A stretch of DNA of 64,000 nt from Biomphalaria glabrata (taxonomy: Eukaryota; Mollusca; Gastropoda; Planorbidae): contig NC_074713.1 in NCBI RefSeq assembly GCF_947242115.1, positions 10,174,001-10,238,000 of the forward strand, in the 5' to 3' direction. The notes beneath the pieces are model-generated. The model worked only from the letters and a program-made list of their open reading frames with translations, was not told the DNA's origin and searched no databases. The translations under genes and the position numbers were made by a program. This document shows positions 15,035-26,395 of this stretch, in pieces. Within the stretch, counting starts at the first letter, position 1; every line of letters begins with the position of its first letter.

Positions 15035-15715
15035 CTGCGATTAGTCAAGTGAATAGGAAGAACAGGAAGTGGTGAAGGAAGGTCAAGGATAAATACATTT
15101 ACTACATAGCAAAAAATTATTTTAAGGGAAATTGTTGGATTATAAGGATATCCCTTAAAAGTTTTTTCAGATGAAACGTCACTTGGGATGTGTGACCGAA
15201 AGAACTTGGTTTGGCTACCTATCAAGGTGGCTCGAGATTCGGCACCCGACTTGAGCGTAGTTGCGTTTACTGAGCGCCTAAAGGCAGTACGGAAAACCTT
15301 CTCCAATATACCCACTTGTCATACCCGTATATAGTACAGATTGGACCATAACACTTTGAGTAGGCTATAAGCATGAAAGTTGCGCTATAAAAAAGCTATA
15401 ACTTCTTATAACTGATAACTTCATCAATCTCGAGCGTAATTATTGTGCTGACTTCTTTAAAATACCCAGCCACATATGCAACTAATCAATAGGGCACACA
15501 ACAGATGTATAAATTGTGACAGACAGTTATTCGACAAGGGTGTTAACCTAGAGATGAAATTGAGCAGATCTTTTATGGGATTACATCCCCTTGATCTATC
15601 TTTGGAACTGTTAACATAAGCAATAGAACATTTTAATAGCGGATAAAATTATTCATTAATAAGGGTTTAGCGATATTAATCTGTTTAAAGTACTTTAAAG
15701 ACATACATTAAAGTA
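15035..15715. other. Unassigned, with a 97-codon minus frame
   Basis: A minus-strand open frame at 15022-15315 (FRTAFRRSVNATTLKSGAES...) abuts the reverse LINE end. It may be part of a transposon, but I do not recognise it and see no splice or family support for a host gene. The rest is AT-rich. Confidence 0.25.
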
Positions 15716-15719
15716 AATA

Positions 15720-16195
15720 GAAACTTAAGAAAACATTAAGAAACTGGAACAGACACAAAATAGAGCAGTGAAATTCATAACAACGAATATTCTTATTCGA
15801 CTAGAGTAACACCTTTAGTAAAATCACTAAATTTTTAGAAAGCCTTCAGGATAGAAGACTGAAAAGTTGAAGCAGCAATCATACATAATTAAAACATAAT
15901 CTTCAATTACAAAAAGAAAATCTAATAAAATACACAGAAAGACACAAAGATAAAGGCACATTCCTCGTCCCATATGCTAGGACAAATTAGTACTAATGTT
16001 CCTTCTTCCCTAGTGCAATTAGAGCATGGAATGGGTTGCCTGAGTCAGCCAGGAGAACCAGTGACTTGGCGGAGTTTAGGTCATTGCTTAACATGCATGA
16101 CTAGATGCTTGACACGTAGGAAGTAATCATCTTCTTTTTTTTTTTTTTTTTTTTTGAAGTAACGTCTGTATTTTATAAGATAAGATAAATAAATA
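15720..16195 (+). mobile_element. LINE L1-family C-terminal part with T-rich 3' tail
   Basis: Translates in pieces as KLEQTQNRAVKFITTN..., then the SAIRAWNGLPESA-like end, then ATCTTCTTTTTTT...GAAGTAACGTCTGTATTTTATAAGATAAGATAAATAAATAAATG. This is the most complete example of the family's 3' end here. Several stops and shifts. Confidence 0.7.
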
Positions 16196-16199
16196 AATG

Positions 16200-16555
16200 A
16201 AAATACTCAAGGTAGTGATATTTACGAACTAATTATCTATGTCCACTTACATTTAAACTGATTACTCTATAAGCGTCATTCCGCGTGTTTTTGCAGAATA
16301 TATATTTTTTAAAATTCAGATACAAATTCTTCTCACTGTTTGATTCAAGACAGGTTACACTAATATGATTAAACTTTTGGAAGTAATTTTAAGGGATCCA
16401 AGACCTTATTTACGTGCACAGCTCTGGCTATGAGAAAGTCAAGACTTCGTTGCATACGTTTACCTGACCCCCCCCCCCCCCCAACCCCCACGTAGAGAAA
16501 TGTAATTCATGAGGAAAAAAAAAGTGAACTTTACATGCCCCGTTATGTGACAATC
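16200..16555. other. Unassigned AT-rich sequence
   Basis: Includes a C14 run at about 16469-16483. No gene supported. Confidence 0.35.
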
Positions 16556-16559
16556 TAAT

Positions 16560-17655
16560 ATGGCGTAGAAACAGACAGAGTATAAGTGGACACATTTAAT
16601 ATACAATATAGCAATATACGATGGACAAGCAAATGTAACAAGGAGACACAATATAACGTGGACGAACAATATAATATAGAGCCAACATATAGAAAATACA
16701 CACTATATAATATAGACAAAAATATAACATAGACGACCAATATAACACAGAAACATAATAAAACATAGACACAATATAAAGACATACACAATATAGCATA
16801 GACCTAGCCTAGAAACACAATGTTATATATCACACAAAGTTACAGAAAAACTATAACATAAAAACTCAATATAACATAGACAAACAATATAATATGGAAA
16901 CACAATATAACAAAGACACTAAATATATCTTGGACACACAACTTAAAATAGACACACAGTATAACATGGACACAAGATATAACATAGAAACACAATATAA
17001 CATAGACACACAAAATAACATGGGCACAATATAACATGAACACAATATAACTTAGACACACATTATAAGATAGGCATGCAATATAAGATAAATACACAAT
17101 ATAACATAGTAACACATTATAAGATAGGCAGGCAATATAAGATACATACACAATATAACATAGACACGATAGGAAGGCAATATAAGTTTAATACACAATA
17201 TAACATAGACACACACAATAACATGGGCACAATATAACATGGACACAATATAACTTAGACACACATTTTAAGATAGGGAGGCAATATAAGATAAATACAC
17301 AATATAACATAGTCACACATTATAAGATAGGCAGGCAATATAAGATAAATACACAATATAGCATAGACACAATATAACATAGACTCACAATATAACATAG
17401 ACACACAATATAACATGGACACAATATAACATAGACGCACAATATAACACAGACTCACAATATAACATTAGACACACAATATAACATAGACACACAATAT
17501 AACATAGACTCACAATATAACATAGACACACAATATAACATGGACACAATATAACATAGACACACAATATAACATGGACACAATATAACATAGACGCACA
17601 ATATAACACAGACACACAATATAACATTAGACACACAATATAACATGGACACAAA
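16560..17655 (+). repeat. 1.1-kb minisatellite (ACACAATATAACATAG)n
   Basis: About 65 imperfect 14-18 bp units built on CACAATATAACATAGACA. Order and homogeneity increase to the right (17380-17650). The many overlapping minus-strand frames rich in CYIVCL are products of the repeat, not genes. Confidence 0.95.
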
Positions 17656-17689
17656 TATGGCTTTAGGAAATATAGTTTCCCTTTCAGAC

Positions 17690-17762
17690 GTAGCGATCTA
17701 TATGGCAGATTATGTTAAGATCATCTGTTTCTTTGGCCAACGATTAATGAGCAGTGTGTCAT
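17690..17762 (-). repeat. SINE S tail fragment
   Basis: TTTCCCTTTCAGACGTAGCGATCTATATGGCAGAT... TGTTTCTTTGGCCAACG, matching the 3' part of the 8828 copy. The rest is missing. Confidence 0.6.
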
Positions 17763-17789
17763 GTTATTTTATTCATGGTAAACCAGTTA

Positions 17790-18135
17790 ACCAGTTATCT
17801 AGGTGTAATAATAATTGAAAAACTATCATGAAATTTTCATATTGATGAAACTATTTAAAAAATCAAACAAAGCATTTGTGTGTATTAAAAGACATTTTTA
17901 CAAATCAAACAGGAACATACAACTAAAGTGTTATTTAATCTTAAGTAGGCCCCAAGATAACAATATGCATCCTCTGTTTGGGACCTCTTAACTTAAGAAA
18001 ACATACAGAAACTAGAACAAAAACAAAATAGAGCAGTGAGATTTATAACAAACGAATATTCCAGTTTGATTAGAGTAACACCATTAGTAAAATCACTTAA
18101 CTTAGAGACACTCATAAGAATAACAAGGTTACAAA
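17790..18135 (+). mobile_element. LINE L1-family reverse transcriptase thumb and connection fragment
   Basis: Translated in pieces: LGVIIIEKLS, then KSNKAFVCI-like text, then VWDLLT, then KQNRAVRFITNEYSSLIRVTPL (one open frame at 18036-18257). This is the region just after the YADD active site in CR1/Jockey-type reverse transcriptases. No catalytic motif is included; it is a dead fragment. Confidence 0.65.
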
Positions 18136-18569
18136 GACAGTTTGTGTGGAGACACAAAATCAAATCGGCCCCCGAAGTGGTCCACCCAGGCATGTTTCAT
18201 ATTTTCAGAAAGAACATCAGAAATAAATTCTATCAAAGACAAATGACAGGAATGTAGAAAGAAGGTTGACAGATCTTCTTATGGGGTGTCCCAGCGGTCC
18301 AGCAGACCAAAGTATAGGTGATTTTGAGTATAGCGATATTTGTACACAGTGCAAGCGATAAAACATTAAAAGCTACTTATTAATTGTTTTAAATTATTTC
18401 CAACTTATATGCATACTAAATAGATTTTTTCTCTTTAAAAAAAAGTAAACATTTTTGTGTACAAATGTAGTAGTTGATATGACAGAAATTATATAACTTA
18501 GCAATACAAATGTAAAAAAAATAATTTTGACTAAAAATCTAAAACCTTTTGAATAAATGTGTTACAAAA

Positions 18570-18850
18570 ATGGTAAATAGTCATCTCCCCTACTAAAGAG
18601 CCTCCCGTGTTAGTTACTATTAATAGTGAATAGTAAATGTTATATTTTTTATGAAAAAACTGCTTGCATAAGGGATTTTAAAAATTAGATTTTTCGCTTT
18701 CAGAAAAGAAAAAAGTAGCCGTTGCATCAGAACTTTGAATGGTCTTAAATATTATGATGTCGTATTTTCACTATCTTCTCTATATTACGAGATCTAAACG
18801 GGACGGACAGACAGACATTCCACACAAAACTAATTGCTTCTTTTCCCCTA
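18570..18850 (-). repeat. Repeat B (reverse)
   Basis: TAGTCATCTCCCCTACTAAAGAGCC...GTTACTATTAATAGTGAATA...ACGAGATCTAAACGGGACGG, closely matching 6170-6435. Confidence 0.7.
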
Positions 18851-18889
18851 AAAATTAAAGTAATAATAATACATAATACATTGAGCCAT

Positions 18890-19125
18890 AATTTACAAAT
18901 AGAAAAACAAAACCTAATAAAATTTTCAGAATGACATTAAAGGTAGAGGCACATTTTAATTTCAAATCGCATAAATGCTCCTTCTGAATCAGCCAGGAAA
19001 ATCAAAGACTTAGCAACGTTTAAGTAATTGATTAACACGCATGGCTAGATGGACACATGAAATGCGCAGGACGTAATTATCTTCTTTTTTGAAGTAACGT
19101 CTGTAATATATAAGATAAGAACTAT
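18890..19125 (+). mobile_element. LINE L1-family 3' end fragment
   Basis: AAATAGAAAAACAAAACCTAATAAAA...GAATCAGCCAGGAAAATCAA...ATCTTCTTTTTTGAAGTAACGTCTGTAATATATAAGATAAG. Confidence 0.6.
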
Positions 19126-19230
19126 ATTATATGGATAGATCTTACAACGTGGACACGGTTTACCTTATAACGATTTATTTCCGGTCAATACAAACAATGT
19201 CAGACTATAATGCCCTTTGAGCATCTACAC

Positions 19231-19428
19231 CAGTGTTTCTCGAACTGTGGTCCGCGGACCCTAGGCGTCCTTCAGACGATCGAAGGGGGTCGTAGAAAGA
19301 CGACAATTATATACAATGAAAATACCTTCTTCGCTAAAAGCTTTTTCACTTAGGGGTCTTTGGGTAAGTTTTGACTACCGGTATATTAAGGGGTCCCCGG
19401 GTCAAAAAAAAAAGTTTGAGAACCTCTG
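19231..19428. mobile_element. hAT MITE, 198 bp
   Basis: CAGTGTTTCTCGAACTGTGG at the left and AGTTTGAGAACCTCTG at the right form terminal inverted repeats. Flanks ATCTACAC (19223-19230) and ATCTAGAC (19429-19436) match at 7 of 8 positions. Confidence 0.8.
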
Positions 19429-19659
19429 ATCTAGACACTATATCTCAAACATGTGACGTTAGAGATAGACTTTAGATACATACATACACATAAACAAACA
19501 TGAATACATACGTAGCTTAGCTGTTGTTGTTTTTTTCTCCAGAAATAAGTTCATGTACTTTATTTTTTTTAAATGTTTACAGGGGAGAGGCAAGAGGGTA
19601 GAGTAGAGGACAGTTGAAGCATATCTGTGGTTCTATCTTGCTTCACTGGTTTCAAAGTA

Positions 19660-19950
19660 GCCTACACATTATAAAGTGGACTTCATGTTATAAACTGACT
19701 ACAGATTATAAACTGAGATACACATTATAAACTGAACTACACATTATAAAGTGGGCTAACATTATGCAACACATTTTAAAGAAGTCTCAGCATTACAAAG
19801 TGGACTACAGACTACGACTTACCTTATACATTACAAAGCGGGCTACAGGTATAAAGTGGCAGATTATAAACTATGCAATACATTATAAAGTGACCTATAC
19901 ATTATAAAATGTCCTACACAGTATAGAGCGACTTACAAATTATAAAGTGT
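19660..19950 (+). repeat. Degenerate minisatellite (ACATTATAAAGTGG)n
   Basis: About 14 diverged units of 19-24 bp around CACATTATAAANTG. Confidence 0.75.
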
Positions 19951-20084
19951 AGCTGGTTTAAGAAAAGAAGCCTAATTTTAAAAAATTAAAGAAGGGTAAG
20001 AACTGCACATTTTTAAATCCCCTTAAAAGAAATCCAACTAAAATAATTAGATACCCCTAATTAATTAAGTAATTGGTAAAGATT

Positions 20085-20220
20085 TTTATTGCTTCATCCT
20101 TTGTTAGAAACAATGAATAATTGTGCAAAGTTTCAACTTGATCTGAGATTGGGACGTTGGAGAAATAACGTGTTCAAGATTTATATCAAAGTGAGTTGAT
20201 AGAAGCTTTGTTAAAAAAGG
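20085..20220 (-). repeat. Repeat A (reverse)
   Basis: CAATGAATAATTGTGCAAAGTTTCAACTTGATCTGAGATTGGGACG... matches the 39650 copy in reverse. A short reversed LINE tail (ATCTTATCTTATCTTATATAATACAGACG) follows at 20302-20332. Confidence 0.6.
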
Positions 20221-20349
20221 ACAATGGTTCTATGACACAAGAAGAATGGTCTCTCGTTCCTTTTTACGATGACTTCTGCTCGCTCCTTCAACTTTGCAGA
20301 CATCTTATCTTATCTTATATAATACAGACGTTACTTCAGACATAAACCA

Positions 20350-20915
20350 ACTATCAGCTTTTAACCACCGACTACGCCCAATTATCTACATATTTTTGTC
20401 TCAAAATCTCTTAAATCCATGCCTGAAACACTTTACTGCAGGTATCACACCGGAAGTTCATATCTCTTTCTCTGACAATAAATGTTAGTTCTTGACAGCT
20501 TTAGTTGCCCCTTCAGAAATACAGAGGTCTGCTTAATTTCAAGTCACCCTGGCTAGAAGACTTTACTGATAGATTTAAAATAATTTAATTTAATAATTTT
20601 ATAATAATTTCTTTTCGCTCCGCCCACGGTCTCGGCAAGCTGTTGCAAGACAGACTGGATTATTACAAGTAGGGCAAGGGGAGAGAATAAAGCGGATGAG
20701 GACAGTATCATTTAAGAGTCTTTAGCTTGATATCAAGGAAACAATTGCTTCATAAAAAAAATATCTCCCCTGGTGTGATAAGAAAAAAGATCTCTTTAAT
20801 TTGGTATAGAGACGTGGATTAATCTGTGAAATAGGGTTTTAAGTAATCCTCCATGTGGCACATATGTAATGTAGACACACACGCACATTATTAAAGGTGG
20901 AGACGACATACACAT
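20350..20915. other. Intergenic, nothing recognised
   Basis: Mixed AT-rich sequence without gene or terminal-repeat support. Confidence 0.3.
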
Positions 20916-20926
20916 TATATGTGCAC

Positions 20927-21620
20927 CAGGGGCGGAATGGCTATATGGGCAAACGGGAAAATGCCCGGTGGGCCGGTACCAAATGGACCGGTCTGGTCGC
21001 GACCAATGAAAAAAAAATTTTCAATGCACACAACTTAAACAAAAAAAAATGACAGCATCAAGACACAAAGGCCCGAACACGTTTTGTTATTTATTTTTTT
21101 TAAAATTATTATTACAATTAATTTTGTTTGAAATTCAACAAGAATATCAAGAAAAATTCACTCTACACTGTACGTATTATCATTTGCAAAACGTTAGACT
21201 GTACTTTCTGCTATGCACGAGCGGCATAGACTGCTTTGATGTCTTCGAGGCAGTGTTTGGCCTAACATTTTGCTGGTCGGCATGGATCTTTGATGGCGCT
21301 CCCATTTTTTTTTTGCTCCTTCCCTTCCCCGTCTTCAGATGGTTCCATTGTCTGTTAACGAAAAAGAGGGATGTTAGAAAACATTGATATAACGCAGCAA
21401 AAAAAATAATTAAACAAAATAGGCACTACAATTAGCTCTTTAACAAGAATGAAATATCAGAATGTAATGAAGATTAATTTCATATACACACACACTATAT
21501 ATATATATACATTGCAGAGTGGGGTAAAAATCCCCCCACACCGAAAATATATGACATGCCATTTGTGGGCCGGTTTATATGGTAATGCCCGGGCCGATTT
21601 TGATACCCAGTCCGCCCCTG
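20927..21620. mobile_element. hAT MITE with perfect 8-bp target duplication
   Basis: Left terminus CAGGGGCGGAATGG, right terminus AGTCCGCCCCTG. ATGTGCAC is duplicated at 20919-20926 and 21621-21628. The 694-bp element encodes a 112-codon frame (21049-21387) with a hydrophobic stretch that does not resemble a transposase and is not called as a gene. Confidence 0.85.
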
Positions 21621-21848
21621 ATGTGCACACACACACAGCATAATGTGAACAAATAAAAAAAACTAAATAGTATAAATATAAAGTAGAAAGTTGACAGAAA
21701 CAAAGATCTAATTAACATGTTAATTAGAGAGCATACAGGCTATAGCTTAATGAAACACAATTTAATTTCAGACATATTTAAATAAGCGTGTCGAGATCAG
21801 ATGATGATTCTGCAAGGTTGTCATTTTAGGAAGTGGTAATGGCTATCA

Positions 21849-22243
21849 GGGCCGGCCTTATGCCTCTGCAAACAATGCGGTCGCAGTGGGCGCCGCACTT
21901 TCACAGGCCCCATGCTAATTCTATGTGTCAATTATTAAATTAAACCAGTATAACTTATAAATAATAGCAGGGTTTCCGAGGCCTCCTTATTTTCCAAAGT
22001 CTCCTGGAAATCTCCTGTAATTGCAAAATATACGAAAAAGTCCTGGAAATCTCCCGAATTTATTAAAAATAGACAAAATTGTCCTTTTGGGGTGCCAATC
22101 CCAGCTTTCGTTTAATAAATATTTATTGCAAAGAATAATGTATTTTCTAATACAAAAACTTATTTTTGACATTTAGCTTATCCGTACCCAAATTGGGTCC
22201 CTAGCAGTTTAACATAGGGGCCCGCAATTGTTAGGGCCGGCTG
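21849..22243. mobile_element. MITE of the GGGCCGG group, diverged
   Basis: Starts CAGGGCCGGCCTTATG and ends TTAGGGCCGGCTG, with CAGTGGGCGCCGCACTTTCACAGGCCCC near the left end, as in the 7392 element reversed. Flanks no longer show a clear duplication. Confidence 0.6.
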
Positions 22244-22285
22244 TGGTAGTTATTATCCCTTCATTACCTATACAATGCTTCTCAC

Positions 22286-22488
22286 CAGTGGCGTAGCTAT
22301 GGTTGGGGATGGGATGGGAGAGTTTAAAAATCCCCCCGGGGCCCCCAAATGAGTGTTCGAACTTTTTTTTTTACATTAAATATTACGCCATTATCTCATG
22401 TCATGTAGTAGAATGTCAAAATGAAGGGACCCCTAGAGAGGCTAAGCCCCCCCCCCCCGGGCACCCAAATCCCTATGCTACGCCACTG
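22286..22488. mobile_element. hAT-like MITE, 203 bp, perfect 8-bp target duplication
   Basis: CAGTGGCGTAGC at the left and GCTACGCCACTG at the right are perfect inverted termini. CTTCTCAC is duplicated at 22278-22285 and 22489-22496. C-rich sub-terminal tracts. Confidence 0.85.
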
Positions 22489-22499
22489 CTTCTCACGTA

Positions 22500-23465
22500 G
22501 CTTCTAACACTTAATTCATCTCCTTCCCTTGATGTGTATGACTATAAGAGAATTAGAAAGAACGCGTCTGTCGCTATAGGAAATGAATAAAAGCGTTCCT
22601 ATAGTTACCAACAAGCTCAGAAAGACTGATTATAAAATAAAAATAAAAACTGTATAATTTCTGATGTTTGCTCTCGTGAAATAAATAGCTGTAAATAATC
22701 ATTCACTTTTTAAAAAATCATACCGGACGTTAATGTACTAGTGAACGTAAATACTAAAAAGTAAACAAAAACCACCCGCCTGCTCAGGGGCTGTCACCAT
22801 TAGCTCTTGTGTGTCTTCATTGGTGATTTTTCTGGGCTAAACAAAATCCTAATTGGATGTTAAAACTCGTCCTTAAAATGACTTCTACTGTATTGGAAAG
22901 ATCTTAAAAGACTTGGTATTTGATACACTTAACTCTTTGTTTGATTAATTCAATACATTACACGTGGTGGCAGCAGATAAAACTAAATGTCAACATTGCC
23001 ATTGATCCAGTGATTGGTATTAAACCAGTCTCTTGGGACTTGTCGAGTCAGTGATTGGTATTAAACCACAGTCTCTTGGGACTTGTCGAATCAGTGAAAT
23101 CTGGTCAGAGCTGCAGTCATTTTTGTTTTCTGTTAAGATTATTTATTGATCGGTAAGTCAAAGAGACTTAAACTCTTATGTTATGTTTGAATGGAATGTT
23201 GGTAAGCTTTTTTTTTATTAGAAACAAAACCTCAACAAACAATAAAAAAAATGTTTACATTATAAAAGTGATTCATTTTAAGGCCTCTGATAAATAGGAG
23301 TCTATCAGTTGCACTATTTCTGTTTTTACATTTCTTTTAATTCTAATGAAATAAAATCGATGTAACCTTATCACCTATCTTTCCATTCTTATAATTTTGT
23401 ATTGCGTATTGTTGAGAACGGGACATAAAAAATATAGTTTTAAAAAATAACAATTAAAACTTATG
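22500..23465. other. Intergenic with a short tandem duplication
   Basis: At about 23009-23095, CAGTGATTGGTATTAAACCA...TCTTGGGACTTGTCGA occurs twice in tandem (unit about 41 bp). The rest is AT-rich and unassigned. Confidence 0.4.
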
Positions 23466-23469
23466 TTAG

Positions 23470-23665
23470 GGTCACCTTCAGCTCACCTATCTCTTAACCT
23501 GAAAAACCGTTTGGGGCACCACACATGATCTGTCGACCACCTGTCTCCATTCCACTCTGTCTTTTGCCTTGGATAGGATCTCTTTCAATGGCAGACTCGT
23601 CCATTCTTTGATGTCTTCCCATCTCTTTCTATGTCTACCACTTCTTTTTTTTTTGTTAAAAGTGT
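23470..23665. mobile_element. LINE-like fragment
   Basis: Contains AACCGTTTGGGGCACCACACATGATCTGTC..., which recurs in shorter form at 61715-61760, with reversed RTE-like LINE features (CTTCCCATCTCTTTCTATGTCTACC). Not long enough for a clade call. Confidence 0.4.
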
Positions 23666-23829
23666 TAAAAGTAGAAAAATAAAAGGTTCTTTGTGTTGTA
23701 CGTAAGTGTGCAAGGAGCCCTAAGTTTGCTTAATGTTCAAAATGTGTGAAGAACTGAAACGTGGATAACCCTTATCAAAATCATGAAAACAAGTTTCTTG
23801 TAGATAACTTTTCCATCTCCCATCCCATT

Positions 23830-24075
23830 ACTCAGAAAGACACAAAGATAACGACACATTCCTCGTTCAATATGCTAGGACAAAGTTGTACAAATGCTCC
23901 TTCTTCCCTAGTGCTATTAGAGCATGGAGTGGGTTGCCTGAGCTAGCCAGGAAAACCAGTGACTTGCCAGAATTTAAGTCATTGGTAAATATGCATAACT
24001 GAATGCATGACGCGTAGGACGTAATCATCTTCTTTTTTGAAGTAACGTCTGTATTATATAAGATAAGATTGTCTC
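23830..24075 (+). mobile_element. LINE L1-family 3' end fragment
   Basis: AAAGACACAAAGATAACGACACATTCCTCG...GAGCATGGAGTGGGTTGCCTGAG...GAAGTAACGTCTGTATTATATAAGATAAG. Ends about 180 bp before the CysC TATA box. Confidence 0.7.
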
Positions 24076-24257
24076 CCCTTGCTGCTATGAGTTCATTAAG
24101 TTAATGTCGGTTTTCATCCTTATTGCATAAAAAATACCTATAGCACCAAAGGTCATCATTTGATATGCGTTCATAGTTTTAGTTAATTAACGTAATTATC
24201 GTTTACATGCCAATAAGGATTATCGCATTCTCTCCCCCCCCCCTTTCTATTTAATGT

Positions 24258-24264
24258 TATAAAA
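24258..24264 (+). promoter_or_regulatory. CysC TATA box
   Basis: TATAAAA lies 69 bp before the CysC ATG, with a likely start about 30 bp downstream (around CATTTTCACA). This is the best-formed promoter motif of the four cystatin genes. Confidence 0.6.
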
Positions 24265-24326
24265 AGCCACATTGTCATTTTCACATTTTTATTTTGTTTT
24301 CGTTGTTGTCAGTTTAGGTGATTGCC

Positions 24327-26395
24327 ATGAAGATAATCCTGTTTCTGGTGGCTGCAACTCTAGCAGCGACCTGTGCTCAAAGAAACTCCGCAGCCTCTGT
24401 TTCCAAAAATCACCCGGCTGTAAAATTTGCTTTGGCGACCATCAACAACTTTTACGCAGCCAAGGGAGACGACGCTCCTCGATCTTTCACTGGCCTCATA
24501 GCTTTCAGGTCAAAGGTGAGGTTAGCAGACCCACAACCAAAATATTTTTGTGGAAGATAAAATTAGTTACTGTTGTGAATATCAAAGCGTATTTCAAATC
24601 TTGACTACAACTTGAACCAGTGGTGTCACTTGGGGAGTTCGAGGGATGCGGCCCGCGCCGGGTGACACCAAGCCACTGACTTAAACGTCTAACATACAAG
24701 ATGGAATGTAACAAGTAACACAGACAACAAAAGTTGCTTTTTTTGTTTTTAAAGACTATGACCCCTTTATAAAGCTGATAACTTCTTGTATTAAATAATG
24801 AATATACGATTTTTAAAAACTGAAACCCTTATTTGTAAATAAAGTTCCGCTTTCAGACATTGTTGTCTATTGCGCATCTGTTTCTGTGGCCTTCGGTTAA
24901 CGAGGGTGTCATGTGGCCAGCACAACGACCTAACGCCTTTACTTTTCCCAAACTAATATCAGGTACCCATTAGAGCTGGGTGGACTCAGAGGCGCCCAAA
25001 GATCCCGAAATTAAAAATCTCAATCTTCACAGGATTCGAACCCGGGACCCCAGGTTCGGAAGCCAAGCGCTTTGCCGCTCAGCCACCGCACCTCCTTTAA
25101 TTGTAAAAAAAGATTGAAAAAATGCATTGCGTTTGGACAGCAGTAAAAATTAACTACACATTTTTTCTTTTTATTGATGGTCATTAGTTATATTTTTATT
25201 ATCTATTCCAGGACTTTTTCGAAAGGCAGATTGATCTGACAGTTAAAGTCGACAATGGTATAAGGGTAAACATATTTCTTTTTATCTTACATCAGGGCCG
25301 GTCTTAGGAACAGGCAAACTAGGCAGCCGGCCTAGGGCCTCCCACTGGTTAGCGCCTCGCACATGACTCAATTTATTTTTGAGAGAAGAAATAGCGAGAT
25401 ATGTGCCAATGTTATTGCTGGAGTTACTAGTTTTTAAATAAATTGCGTCATTTTATTGTTTTTGTTTTTCGATGATTATTTTTTATTTTCTATTTCTATT
25501 GGAGCCACCAAATTTACTTCTCTTAGGGTCTCCAATTATTTAAGGCCGGCACTGCTTACATTTAAAAGTTCTTAGGTTTGGCTGCCTGGTCGTGCGGTTT
25601 GCGCGCTGGACTGTTGTTCGAATTTATCGACGGTCGAGGGTTCAAACTCTGCCCGCTCCCATCCCCCGTCGTCCTGCGGGAGGTTTGGACTAGAAAGTAA
25701 ACCATCTCCAACTCTGAAGGAACATCCGAAACATTTAAAACATTTTACAAACAAAAAAACAAACAAACATTATATTATAGCCATAACCCTGTTGATTATG
25801 CTCATTCCAATAGTAAACAGAAAATAATTTATTGCTAATCTCCAATTTTTTTCTCAGCCATTAAGTTCTGAGGTTCCTTTTTCTCTTATGCTGTATACAA
25901 AAAAAGGATTTCCCGCTTTCTTGCATTGTTCTCCCTCCACTTCCCTTTCAGACCTTGTGATTATCTTGCACATGATGTTAAGATCATTTGTTTCTTTGGC
26001 CAACGGTTATCGAGCAGGGTGTCATGTGGGCAGCATAACGACCTACCGCCTTTAGGTAGCCCTAAAAGTCCCTAGCATTGAGGACACAGCAACTTACGTA
26101 AGTCAGATTTACAAATGCAGGAAGAAGGTTTAAATCTTTCCCCTGCATGTTTTCTGGCATGATTCTGTCCGTCCCCCTGAGTTATCATTTTCTTGTGGAG
26201 GAATAGATAGATGAGCCTCCATCTCCAGCTAACTAGATCTCTGTACTTAAGTATTAGATCATGTTTATAAAGGTATAGGTGTTTCAGTTTGATGTTCTTT
26301 CATCACAGATTGAAAGATGTTCCATGCTTTTAGTGCGAAATAGGTTTGCGTCTGACAGTTACTCAGTCCAAAGTGGACCCACATGCACAGAGTAA
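24327..26395 (+). CDS. CysC, secreted cystatin-like protein lacking both inhibitory loops, 3 coding exons
   Basis: Exons are 24327-24515, 25212-25265 and 26309-26395, phase 0, giving 109 aa. I chose the ATG at 24327 because the upstream GTG at 24318 is not a normal start and the signal peptide (MKIILFLVAATLAATCAQ) begins cleanly here. The helix (HPAVKFALATINNFY) aligns with CysA. The first-loop position reads K-DFFE across the exon junction, without Q, V or G. Exon 3 (IERC...YSVQSGPTC) keeps both cysteines and the Y-x-V/L strand but has no PW or tryptophan. The stop lies inside exon 3, and AAG|GTATAG follows at 26399/26400, so an untranslated last exon is possible. It is a cystatin fold without a visible inhibitory surface; its function is unknown. 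Exon 3 was found by the pattern AG, nine bases, TGY and fits well. Confidence 0.75.
24618..24678. mobile_element. 61-bp hAT-like mini-element in CysC intron 1
   Basis: CAGTGGTGTCACTTGG... ACACCAAGCCACTG, flanked by ACTTGAAC (24610-24617) and ACTTAAAC (24679-24686), 7 of 8 identical. Little more than two termini joined together. Confidence 0.65.
24850..25096 (-). repeat. SINE S copy in CysC intron 1
   Basis: Near full length: CTTTCAGACATTGTTG...TGTCATGTGGCCAGCACAACG...ATTCGAACCCGGG...GCCACCGCACCTCC. Flanks TTGTAAATAAAG and TTGTAAAAAAAG are a likely target duplication. Confidence 0.8.
25293..25554. mobile_element. hAT MITE in CysC intron 2
   Basis: CAGGGCCGGTCTTAGG at the left, AAGGCCGGCACTG at the right, with CTTACAT before and after. 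262 bp, GGGCCGG group. Confidence 0.75.
25570..25775 (+). repeat. tRNA-derived SINE (second family) in CysC intron 2
   Basis: GGCTGCCTGGTCGTGCGGTT (A-box region) and GAGGGTTCAAACTC (B-box region) are spaced as in a tRNA gene. A unique body and an A-rich AAACAAACAAAC tail follow. It is sense to the host gene, unlike SINE S. Confidence 0.75.
25940..26060 (-). repeat. SINE S fragment in CysC intron 2
   Basis: CCCTTTCAGACCTTGTGA...AACGGTTATCGAGCAGGGTG... CCGCCTTTAGG. The tRNA-like half is missing. It ends about 250 bp before exon 3. Confidence 0.65.

Noticed and set aside
16459-17654. Several overlapping minus-strand open frames rich in Cys-Tyr-Ile-Val
   Set aside because: They are produced by the (ACACAATATAACATAG)n minisatellite in all frames; no family similarity.
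21049-21387. 112-codon frame with a hydrophobic stretch, possible secreted or membrane protein
   Set aside because: It lies wholly inside a hAT MITE bounded by an 8-bp duplication and has no transposase or host-protein features.
22780-22980. LTR end with a TGGTGGCAGCAG primer-binding-like site
   Set aside because: No partner LTR, no coding remnant and no defined start; one short motif is not enough.
24318-24326. Upstream GTG start for CysC
   Set aside because: GTG is not a usual start in animals; the ATG at 24327 begins a clean signal peptide.
25858-25960. Alternative CysC exon 3 after a strong acceptor (TTTTTTTCTCAG)
   Set aside because: It lacks the first cysteine and reads into a SINE; the exon at 26309 has both cysteines and the GPTC ending.
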